Positions 1 to 6,418 of a stretch of 56,122 nucleotides of DNA are shown here, in pieces; within the stretch, counting starts at the first letter, position 1, and each line of letters opens with the position of its first letter. Source of the DNA: Equibacterium sp963662035 (lineage in GTDB: Bacteria > Bacteroidota > Bacteroidia > Bacteroidales > UBA932); the NCBI GenBank assembly GCA_963662035.1, contig CAVLDO010000011.1, positions 1 through 56,122 on the forward strand, written 5' to 3'. Position numbers and translations under genes: made by a program. Below the pieces are notes generated by a model, which did not search any database, was not told where the DNA came from, and saw only the letters and a program-made list of their open reading frames with translations.

Positions 1-83
1 GACGATGTTTTGAATGTGCCGAAGGTTTCGCGTAGATTAACCCTTTGTTGAAGGAACTGGATGCTGGCGCGCATCAGCGCTCC

Positions 84-134
84 GCCTAAAGGGGCTTGGC
101 GGGTAGAAAAAATACCCGCTACGCCCCTTTAGGC
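84..134. repeat. Nested perfect inverted repeat (long hairpin)
   Basis: Outer arms GCCTAAAGGGGC (84-95) and GCCCCTTTAGGC (123-134) are perfect 12-bp complements. Inside them GCGGGTA (99-105) pairs with TACCCGC (113-119) around an A-rich loop, with a 3-nt internal loop between the two stems. There is no T-tract on either side, so it does not look like a simple intrinsic terminator. It lies directly upstream of the tandem hairpin array. Confidence 0.75.
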
Positions 135-169
135 ATCCGCGACTTTGATGCGCTAATGCGATTATCCCA

Positions 170-420
170 GGCCGTGCCCGAAACGGCGCTCCACGGGCAC
201 GGAGCGTGGCGACACACCCCAGGTCGTGCCCGAAACGGGGCTCCACGGGCACGGAGTGCGGCGAAAATCCCCGGCCGTGCCCAAAACGGCGCTCCTCGGG
301 CACGGAGCCAGGCGACAATCCTCGGCCGTGCCCGAAACGGGGCTCCCCTGGCACGGAGCGCGGCGAAACTCCTGGGCCGTGCCCGAAACAGCGCTCCACG
401 GGCACGGAGCGCCGAAGCGG
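170..420. repeat. Five-unit tandem array of 51-52 bp hairpin repeats
   Basis: Units start at 170, 222, 273, 324 and 375 (steps 52, 51, 51, 51). Each carries the arm CCGTGCCCG, a 13-nt loop (consensus AAACGGCGCTCCA) and the complementary arm CGGGCACGG, then a variable 16-20 nt linker. Units 1 and 5 have perfect 9-bp stems. Unit 2 has a T-G wobble at the end, and units 3 and 4 carry one stem mismatch each. It is downstream of gapA, beyond the gapA terminator. It is not a CRISPR array: there are no unique spacers of constant length. Confidence 0.85.
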
Positions 421-463
421 CCTTGCTGCACTGCGGCGGTGCGGACGGGTGGGCCTGAAAAAC

Positions 464-499
464 AAAAAAGCCGCCCCAAAAAACGAGGCGGCCTTTTTG
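464..499 (-). terminator. Intrinsic terminator of gapA
   Basis: GCCGCC (470-475) and GGCGGC (487-492) form a 6-bp GC stem flanked by A- and T-tracts. Read on the minus strand the stem is followed by TTTTTTG, about 12 nt past the gapA stop. The A-tract on the other side makes it potentially bidirectional. Confidence 0.85.
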
Positions 500-511
500 T
501 TTGTGAAAGAA

Positions 512-1522
512 TTAGGCGTTAACCTTTGCCATATGTGCGATGAGCTCGAGCACCTTGTTGGAGTAGCCGATCTCATTGTCGTACCAGCTGATGACCTTCA
601 CGAAAGTGTCGGTAAGATAAACGCCGGCATTTGCGTCGAAGATGGAAGTAAGGGTGCAACCCAAGAAGTCGCTGGAAACGACTGCATCCTCGGTGTAACC
701 AAGAACGCCCTTCAGCTCACCCTCGGAAGCCTCTTTCATAGCCTTGCAGATGTCCTCTTTGGTGGCGGGTTTCTCAAGGTTGGCAACGAGGTCAACTACA
801 GAAACGTCCAGAGTGGGCACGCGCATCGAGATGCCGGTGAGTTTGCCGTTAAGCTCGGGGATGACCTTGCCTACAGCCTTTGCTGCGCCGGTGGAGGAGG
901 GGATGATGTTGCCGGAAGCGGCACGGCCGCCACGCCAGTCTTTCAGTGAAGGACCGTCAACGGTCTTCTGGGTGGCAGTGGTGGAGTGAACGGTGGTCAT
1001 AAGGCCCTCTTTGATGCCGAACTTGTCGTTGAGCACCTTGGCGATGGGAGCCAGGCAGTTGGTGGTGCAGGAAGCGTTGGAAACGAACTGGGTGCCCTTG
1101 ACATACTTGTCGAAGTTGACACCGCACACGAACATCGGAGTGTCGTCCTTTGCAGGTGCGCTCATAACCACATACTTGGCGCCGGCGTTGATGTGGGCCT
1201 GTGCCTTCTCTTTGGTGAGGAAGAGGCCGGTGGACTCCACGATGTACTCTGCGCCTACCTTGTCCCAAGCGAGTTCGTTGGGGTCTTTGCAGGCAGTCAC
1301 GCGGATCTCTTTGCCGTTAACGATGAGCTTGCTGTTCTCTACGTCATAGTCGATGGTACCATCGAATGCACCGTGCATGGTGTCATACTTGAGCATATAT
1401 GCGAGATAGTCAACAGGGCAGAGGTCGTTGATACCTACTACCTCAATGTCGCTGCGGGTCTGGGCAGCGCGGAATACGAAACGGCCGATACGACCGAAAC
1501 CGTTAATACCAACTTTGATCAT
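512..1522 (-). CDS. gapA: Type I glyceraldehyde-3-phosphate dehydrogenase
   Basis: A 336-residue protein of normal family length. It performs the phosphorylating, NAD-linked oxidation of glyceraldehyde 3-phosphate in cytoplasmic glycolysis. The N-terminus has the Rossmann motif INGFGRIGRFVFRA, and the catalytic cysteine lies in SNASCTTNCLAP. The C-terminus keeps the conserved SWYDNEIGYSNKV stretch. ATG at 1522 is the natural start, giving MIKVGINGFG. A consensus -7 box (TACCTTTG on the minus strand, 1582-1589) lies about 60 nt upstream and a GC hairpin with T-tract follows the stop, so it is probably a single-gene transcript. Identification is secure. Confidence 0.97.
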   Translation of the reverse strand: MIKVGINGFGRIGRFVFRAAQTRSDIEVVGINDLCPVDYLAYMLKYDTMHGAFDGTIDYDVENSKLIVNGKEIRVTACKDPNELAWDKVGAEYIVESTGLFLTKEKAQAHINAGAKYVVMSAPAKDDTPMFVCGVNFDKYVKGTQFVSNASCTTNCLAPIAKVLNDKFGIKEGLMTTVHSTTATQKTVDGPSLKDWRGGRAASGNIIPSSTGAAKAVGKVIPELNGKLTGISMRVPTLDVSVVDLVANLEKPATKEDICKAMKEASEGELKGVLGYTEDAVVSSDFLGCTLTSIFDANAGVYLTDTFVKVISWYDNEIGYSNKVLELIAHMAKVNA

Positions 1523-1581
1523 TGTGTGTAATAATTGTATGTTGATTAATAAAAAACTTTCGTGCCTATAACACTGACGCG

Positions 1582-1589
1582 CAAAGGTA
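1582..1589 (-). promoter_or_regulatory. Bacteroidota -7 box for gapA
   Basis: Minus-strand TACCTTTG matches TAnnTTTG exactly and sits 59 nt upstream of the gapA ATG. The -33 element is not clear. Confidence 0.65.
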
Positions 1590-1683
1590 ATAAATTTTGT
1601 GAAACTCTAAACTTTTTGGAACCCGATTCTATAGCGCCGGTTGCCTGATGGCCTCTCGCTGCAGCGCAGTCGTGGCAAAAATC

Positions 1684-2841
1684 TCAGAGCGATTCGCAGA
1701 CAATCAGCAGCCGGCCGGCCGCAGTGCCGCAGCCGAAGATGTGGTGGCGTCCGCCCCCCGAGGCGCCGATTTTCTTGCGCAGGGCGTCGCTGCTCTGGGG
1801 AAGATTGCGGGCGCTGACCTCGGCATCGGGATAGAGCCGCCCCACGGCCTGCGCCTCGCGGCCGCAGAAGGGGCGCGTCTTAACAATGCGGAACACCTTG
1901 AACAGCCCTCGGAAAGGCTCCGGGTCGGCGGCGCCGCAGACGTAAAGGTGGGTAGAAGCAGCCAGTTTGGCTATGGAAAAGCGGCTGCAGAGGAGCTTGT
2001 AGGCCCCCGACTTCATCAGTGCGGCGCGGGGCTCCAGCAGCAGCTGGCCGGCTTGCGGGGCGGGGGAGAACCGTGCCCGTGCCTCCTTCTCCTCATCCGG
2101 GGAGAAACTAAGCGAAGCCTCGGCGCCGCCTGTGGCTATCTCGGTGGCGACGATGCCGAAGCCTCCCGCGTGCCCCCTCTGCAGCAGGCAGAGCAACTCC
2201 TTGACCTCCGAGCGCAGGCTCACGATGTGCACCAGGCTCAAATTTGCTCCCAGCTCCGAGGCCAGCAGGCTTATGTCTGCCATCGGGGAGAGCTTCAGCA
2301 GCACGACGGGCGCTTTTGAAAGCAGCAGGGGCAGCATCGCCCGGATGTCGGGAGAGCAGTCTTCCAGGCGGAAGACCTTCTTGCCCACAACACTGCGCCG
2401 GGCCGGGTCGGCGAATATGATGTCGCATTCGGGCAGGTCGCTTCCCGGGCCGACCTCGCAGCAGCGGACTTCGATGTTGCCGGCACCCAGGCGGGCGAAG
2501 TTACGCCTCGCGGCGGCCGCAAGCTCCTGCGAACGCTCGAAGCTGATGACTTTGCGGGCGAAGCAGCAGAATGCCAGGGTGTCGATTCCAAGGCCGCAGG
2601 TCAAATCGCACAGCAGTCCGGCACCCTCCGGGAAAAGGCCGGATAAGAGGCGGCATTTGTAGCGTGCCGTCTCCTCCGACGAGCACTGCTCCAGAGAGAG
2701 GGCGGTGGGGATTTCAAGCGGCTCAAGCCCCTGCGCCATGCGGCGCCGGGACGCCACGCTCCAGGCGGGCATTTTGCGCGCGGCCTTGCGGGCGGATTCC
2801 ACCTCCAGCGAATCCAGTATGTCGGCAAAGCTCTTTTTCAT
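1684..2841 (-). CDS. Class I SAM-dependent methyltransferase with THUMP-like domain (PG_1098-like)
   Basis: A 385-residue cytoplasmic protein. An N-terminal helical and ferredoxin-like part is followed by a Rossmann methyltransferase core with motif I DLTCGLGIDTLAF (about residues 79-91) and a motif IV-like FADPARR. The C-terminal part resembles the THUMP-like domain found with this family in Bacteroidota. The family is expected to methylate a nucleic acid, but the substrate is not established and nothing here decides it. ATG at 2841 gives MKKSFADILD, and a perfect -7 box (2864-2871) lies 22 nt upstream. The next gene on the strand, upstream at 2966, encodes a purine enzyme. Family assignment is good; function is open. 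Confidence 0.85.
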   Translation of the reverse strand: MKKSFADILDSLEVESARKAARKMPAWSVASRRRMAQGLEPLEIPTALSLEQCSSEETARYKCRLLSGLFPEGAGLLCDLTCGLGIDTLAFCCFARKVISFERSQELAAAARRNFARLGAGNIEVRCCEVGPGSDLPECDIIFADPARRSVVGKKVFRLEDCSPDIRAMLPLLLSKAPVVLLKLSPMADISLLASELGANLSLVHIVSLRSEVKELLCLLQRGHAGGFGIVATEIATGGAEASLSFSPDEEKEARARFSPAPQAGQLLLEPRAALMKSGAYKLLCSRFSIAKLAASTHLYVCGAADPEPFRGLFKVFRIVKTRPFCGREAQAVGRLYPDAEVSARNLPQSSDALRKKIGASGGGRHHIFGCGTAAGRLLIVCESL

Positions 2842-2863
2842 ATTCCTGCAGAGATTCCGGCTG

Positions 2864-2871
2864 CAAAGTTA
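2864..2871 (-). promoter_or_regulatory. -7 box for the methyltransferase gene
   Basis: Minus-strand TAACTTTG matches TAnnTTTG exactly and ends 22 nt before the ATG at 2841. No clear -33 element. Confidence 0.6.
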
Positions 2872-2965
2872 GCGGCCCGCACGGAATTATTGCACAGGCC
2901 GGCCGTTATTTTCCATACCCGATCCCCGACGGGGAGGATGACTCGGCGGATGTGGCGCAAAGAAA

Positions 2966-3634
2966 CTATTGCAACAGCATTATGGAGTTGATGTTGCGGC
3001 CGCATTTGCCGCCCTCCCTTCTGGCGGAATACAGGGCGGCGGTTTCGTAGGTGCAGACATTTATGATCTGTATGTTCTCCTGCCTGACGCCCTCCTGCGC
3101 CAGAATTATGCGGTTGGCCTCGGGCAGGTCTATATGGAGGCCGCTTCTGATGTCGTTGCCGGCTTTCGGGCCGTTACATCTGCAGATGGCCTCCATAGGG
3201 AATCCGGCCTCTGAGAAGGCGTCCGCAACCTCTTCCCCTACTTGGAAGCACTCCCTGCAGATGCCGGGGCTGATAATGGCCTTTAGATCTTCTGCAGCCG
3301 TGCCGAACTCCAGCCGCATCTTGGATATCGCCCTGCGGGATATCGCGGCCAGAGTCCCTCTCCAGCCGGCGTGCACCGCAGCCACCGCCCTGCGCACGGG
3401 GTCATACAGCAGAATGGGGATGCAGTCGGCAGTTCTGACCCCTATCGCCACCCCGGGGAGGCCTGTCACAAGGGCGTCATATCCCTCCAGATTCTCGCGG
3501 GTGAGCCCCGGGCGGTGGATTACGGCCACTTTGCAGCCATGCACCTGGTGGGCCTGCACCACAGGATAGGGCAGAACTTCTTCCCTGCCTGCTGTAAAGG
3601 CTTCGACTTGGCCGCCTATCTCATATCTTATCAT
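2966..3634 (-). CDS. pgeF: Purine nucleoside phosphorylase / laccase-domain protein (YfiH family)
   Basis: A 222-residue member of the YfiH/PgeF laccase-fold family. Characterised members act on purine nucleosides (phosphorolysis, adenosine deamination) rather than on phenols. The three family metal ligands are visible: His32 in HQVHG, Cys71 in RTADC and His88 in AVHAGWRG, followed by SPGICRECFQVG. The ATG at 3634 is chosen because the open frame further upstream runs through the divergent neighbour's promoter and coding start. The N-terminus is somewhat shorter than usual for the family (about 240-270 residues). A near-match -7 box (CATATTTG, 3661-3668) lies upstream. Divergent from the flavin reductase-like gene. 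Confidence 0.88.
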   Translation of the reverse strand: MIRYEIGGQVEAFTAGREEVLPYPVVQAHQVHGCKVAVIHRPGLTRENLEGYDALVTGLPGVAIGVRTADCIPILLYDPVRRAVAAVHAGWRGTLAAISRRAISKMRLEFGTAAEDLKAIISPGICRECFQVGEEVADAFSEAGFPMEAICRCNGPKAGNDIRSGLHIDLPEANRIILAQEGVRQENIQIINVCTYETAALYSARREGGKCGRNINSIMLLQ

Positions 3635-3689
3635 TTCTGCATCGTGATTATTGGCGCCCGCAAATATGGCGAAAATCGCCTGCAATTCG

Positions 3690-3697
3690 TAAATTTG
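3690..3697 (+). promoter_or_regulatory. -7 box for the flavin reductase-like gene
   Basis: TAAATTTG matches TAnnTTTG exactly, 27 nt upstream of the ATG at 3725, in the gap between two divergent genes. Confidence 0.6.
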
Positions 3698-3724
3698 TGC
3701 TGTTTTGAATTTGAAAATGATAAT

Positions 3725-4288
3725 ATGAAAAGTTTCGGAAAAAAGGCGTGGCTTCTGCCGCAGCCGGTGCTGGTGATAGGCACATACGACAAGAATGGAG
3801 AACCAAATGCGATGAACGCGGCCTGGGCCGGGCAGTGGGATGCCGGCGAGATAATGATCTCGATGGGACGCCACGCCACCACTGAGAATCTCAATGCCAA
3901 CGGAGACTTCACAGTGGCCTTCGCCACAAGGCAGACGCTTGTGGCGGCGGATTTTGTAGGGATAACGAGCGCCGCCAAAGATCCGCACAAGATTAAAAAG
4001 ACAGGTTGGACTGCAGTGAAGTCTCAGAATGTGAACGCCCCCGTGTTCACCGACTTTCCGATGAGTCTCGAGTGTCGGATTTCAAGGAAGCTTGACGAGA
4101 GCGAAACCGGGTATTATATCATTGCCGAGATAGTGAATGTTCTCTGCGACGAGCGCTATCTCACTTGCGACGGCAAGCCGGATGTGGAGAAGATGCAACT
4201 GATAACATTCGATCCTGCCGGCAACGGTTATGTGGAGCTCGGCAAAAGGGTCGGGAATGCCTTCTGCGACGGCAAGGCGCTCAAATAG
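3725..4288 (+). CDS. Flavin reductase-like FMN-binding protein
   Basis: A 187-residue cytoplasmic protein of the flavin reductase-like split beta-barrel family. Members bind FMN and often act as NAD(P)H:flavin reductases or oxygen-stress proteins. The N-terminal pattern PQPVLVIGTYDKNGEPNAMN and the following MISMGRHATTENL are typical. ATG at 3725 is picked because the -7 box at 3690-3697 lies inside the longer open frame. It starts a small plus-strand group with YccF (27 nt downstream) and the gene at 4722. The electron donor and acceptor cannot be read from sequence. Confidence 0.88.
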   Translation: MKSFGKKAWLLPQPVLVIGTYDKNGEPNAMNAAWAGQWDAGEIMISMGRHATTENLNANGDFTVAFATRQTLVAADFVGITSAAKDPHKIKKTGWTAVKSQNVNAPVFTDFPMSLECRISRKLDESETGYYIIAEIVNVLCDERYLTCDGKPDVEKMQLITFDPAGNGYVELGKRVGNAFCDGKALK

Positions 4289-4315
4289 CGGAAAATCAAA
4301 AATACGGGTACAGTT

Positions 4316-4696
4316 ATGAAAATTCTGGGAAACATCCTCTGGTGGGTATTCGGCGGACTCGAGGCGGCCGTCGGCTACTTTACGGGCAGTCTTGCGTTAG
4401 CCTGCACTGTCGTCGGCATACCGTTCGCCCTTCAGACATTCAAAATAGGACTTTTGTGCCTCTGGCCGTTCGGTTCAGATGTGAGCGACTCCGCCGACGG
4501 CCCCTCTGGCTGCATCCGTGTGCCGCTCAATATCCTCTGGGTAGTGTGCGGAGGTCTTTGGGCTTGGCTGATGCACATTCTTTTTGGCCTGCTGCTCTGC
4601 ATCACCATTATCGGCATCCCCTTCGCAAGGCAGCATTTCAAGATGGCGGGGCTCTCGCTGGCTCCTTTCGGGAAGGTTGTGGACCTCAACTTGTAG
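4316..4696 (+). CDS. yccF: YccF domain inner-membrane protein
   Basis: A 126-residue membrane protein made of two copies of the YccF (inner membrane component) unit, each with a hydrophobic segment and the recurring GIPFA...FK pattern: VVGIPFALQTFK in the first half and IIGIPFARQHFK in the second. YccF proteins are predicted inner-membrane proteins of unknown role. Here it follows the flavin reductase-like gene by 27 nt and precedes a deoxyribosyltransferase-like gene by 25 nt, suggesting one transcript. Two to four transmembrane segments are visible. Family assignment is firm; function unknown. Confidence 0.9.
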   Translation: MKILGNILWWVFGGLEAAVGYFTGSLALACTVVGIPFALQTFKIGLLCLWPFGSDVSDSADGPSGCIRVPLNILWVVCGGLWAWLMHILFGLLLCITIIGIPFARQHFKMAGLSLAPFGKVVDLNL

Positions 4697-4721
4697 CAGG
4701 TACTTCAAAAACCAACCCGGT

Positions 4722-5045
4722 ATGCAAGGCAGATTTAAAGTCATCACCCTCTGCGGCAGCACCCGCTTCAGGGACGAATATATTCAGGCGCAGAAGCGTC
4801 TGACATTGGAAGGCAATATCGTAATCTCCGTCGGGCTTTTCGGGCACAGCGGCGACGATGAGGTCTGGACGGGGGGGACGAAGCAGATGCTCGATGAGAT
4901 GCACCTGAGCAAGATTGATATGGCAGACGAGATTTTCGTAGTGAACCCCGGCGGCTATGTCGGAGAGAGCACCTCGCGGGAGATTGCCTACGCCCTCTCC
5001 CGGGGCAAGAAGATCCGCTCGCTCTGCCCGATTGACCTTAAGTGA
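4722..5045 (+). CDS. Nucleoside 2-deoxyribosyltransferase-like protein
   Basis: A 107-residue protein with the opening ITLCGSTRFRDEYIQAQ and the later VNPGGYVGESTSREIAYA. These match the small Rossmann-like nucleoside 2-deoxyribosyltransferase-like family, where the GST(R) loop binds a phosphate or sugar and the G.S...E.. stretch holds the catalytic Glu (here in GESTSREI). Cytoplasmic. The specific reaction in this short subgroup is not established. The start at 4722 follows YccF by 25 nt and no ribosome binding site is evident. It ends 15 nt before the convergent DUF5723 gene. Confidence 0.75.
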   Translation: MQGRFKVITLCGSTRFRDEYIQAQKRLTLEGNIVISVGLFGHSGDDEVWTGGTKQMLDEMHLSKIDMADEIFVVNPGGYVGESTSREIAYALSRGKKIRSLCPIDLK

Positions 5046-5060
5046 ACAGTGGCGGAAATG

Positions 5061-6407
5061 CTACTCGAACAGATCTCCGAAGCGGAAGACGAGGCCGATG
5101 TTCAGCTTGAAGTCGAATCTGTCGAGCGGGACGAAGTCGGAGTTTCTCTTGCCGGCAAAGGCGTCGCAACCCGCAAAGAAGTTAAACAGTGGAGTGTTCA
5201 GGCTCAGCGCGCCGCCCCAGACGAAGCCGAAGTTGCCCCCGCCGGCATTGCCTGTCAGGCTGACCCATCTACCCGGAGTGTAAGTTGCCGCCGCTCTGAC
5301 ATTTACGCCACTTGCAACGGCATTCTGATAAGAAAAGAGCAAGATAGCGCTGAGTTGCTCCACTGTAGGAATCCGATAGCGCGCGCCGGCGTTCAAGCGC
5401 AGCGGCAGCATCTCGGCCTTGGATTCAGAGCCGCTTTTCGGCCTGAAGTCCGCCAGATCCTTAACTTCGTCCATTACCTTGTCGAGCTCGTCGCCAAGCG
5501 TTGCATTTGCGTCGCGAAGGTCCACACCGCTGTAATTTACCGTGTTGTCACCTTCTGCGAGACTGTTGTACTTCCAGCTGACAAGGCCGAGATCGGCCAC
5601 AGAGGCACTCAGCGTCAGGCCCTCGACAGGCTCCCAGTTCACGCCCACATCGACTGCCGCTCCAAAGCCTGCCGGACTGAAGCCCGACCCGCTTTCTATG
5701 CCGTCTATCTTGCCGTCGGAATCGGTGCTAAAAGCCATCATCGAGCCCGCAAGGCCGGCGCTGCCTTTCAGGCGCACGGCAATCTGCGAGTCGGATAGCG
5801 TCGCCTGCGAACCCTGCAGATTGGCGTAGGCGCCAGTAATGCCCATCAGTCCCTTCACCCTGTAGCCGAAAGAGAGCGTTTCGCTGATTCTGCGGCTGCG
5901 GCCAACCGCCAATTCTATATAGGATTTCACTCCGACCTCTGTGGAGGAGAGGTCGTATGCGCAGTTCTGATCGCCTTCTTTGAGAAAGCGGAAGAGGTCC
6001 CCGGATATTGAGACATCGCTGAGGACTCTGGCGTTAAGCTCGATGGTAGTCATAGAATTCTGCAAGCGGAGCCCGACACTGATGATATTCAGATTGGCAT
6101 TGCCCATAAGCGAGTTGCGGTCTCTGATGCCGGACAAGAATTCCTCGGATGAAACGCTTGAATTTAAACCGGTTACAAGCCCGTTGCCGCTTGGGGAGGG
6201 GTAGAGGAAGTTGGAAAGTCCCACATTGCTTCCGCCACCGGCTTCGATATTGCTGAATATCGCGCCGATGAAATTCCGGTCAGCCATATTGGCTGGATTA
6301 TGCCTGTAAGAGTATGTATAGTTATCCAGAAAATATGTACTTTGAATCTGGGCAAATGCCCACAGGCTTGAAAAAAGGGCAATCGCTGTGAATATTATTT
6401 TTCTCAT
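5061..6407 (-). CDS. DUF5723 family outer-membrane beta-barrel protein
   Basis: A 448-residue exported protein. The signal peptide (residues 1-19, cut after AFA) is followed by an alternating, aromatic-rich sequence and many short turns, and the chain ends in a beta-strand (LNIGLVFRFGDLFE). The motif near the start with YSYRHNPANMADRNF and the general layout match DUF5723, a Bacteroidota family of predicted FadL/PorV-like outer-membrane barrels. It lies 11 nt downstream of the giant lipoprotein gene, so the two are probably co-transcribed and may form an envelope pair. Ligand unknown. Confidence 0.82.
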   Translation of the reverse strand: MRKIIFTAIALFSSLWAFAQIQSTYFLDNYTYSYRHNPANMADRNFIGAIFSNIEAGGGSNVGLSNFLYPSPSGNGLVTGLNSSVSSEEFLSGIRDRNSLMGNANLNIISVGLRLQNSMTTIELNARVLSDVSISGDLFRFLKEGDQNCAYDLSSTEVGVKSYIELAVGRSRRISETLSFGYRVKGLMGITGAYANLQGSQATLSDSQIAVRLKGSAGLAGSMMAFSTDSDGKIDGIESGSGFSPAGFGAAVDVGVNWEPVEGLTLSASVADLGLVSWKYNSLAEGDNTVNYSGVDLRDANATLGDELDKVMDEVKDLADFRPKSGSESKAEMLPLRLNAGARYRIPTVEQLSAILLFSYQNAVASGVNVRAAATYTPGRWVSLTGNAGGGNFGFVWGGALSLNTPLFNFFAGCDAFAGKRNSDFVPLDRFDFKLNIGLVFRFGDLFE

Positions 6408-6418
6408 CGCAATAATCT

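Larger units (their letters stand above)
1..511. other. Non-coding region with nested hairpin, tandem hairpin array and gapA terminator
   Basis: No convincing gene lies here. Open frames exist on both strands, but they arise because the repeat period is a multiple of three and because the DNA is GC-rich. Positions 1-51 stay open in frame 1 and end in TGA at 49-51, which could be the last 16 codons of a gene outside the window, but I recognise nothing in them. The rest consists of a nested inverted repeat (84-134), five tandem hairpin units (170-420) and the terminator of gapA (464-499). Confidence 0.6.

Noticed and set aside
1..51. End of a gene entering from the left (frame 1, stop at 49-51)
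   Set aside because: Sixteen codons with no recognisable motif are too few to support a call.
170..420. Tandem repeats as a CRISPR array
   Set aside because: The hairpin is inside a unit whose linkers are themselves similar; there are no unique spacers of constant length, and no cas gene is near.
37..576. A 179-codon minus-strand frame with repeated Arg/Gly/His-rich motifs, and matching frames at 96-458, 162-479 and 226-522
   Set aside because: They are translations of the tandem hairpin array, whose 51-bp period keeps several frames open on both strands. They also run over the gapA terminator and have no family resemblance.
206..949. Plus-strand frame of 247 codons antisense to gapA
   Set aside because: Shadow of gapA; no family signature.
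3635..3988. N-terminal extension of the laccase-domain protein
   Set aside because: It would cross the divergent promoter and the start of the flavin reductase-like gene, and has no family similarity.
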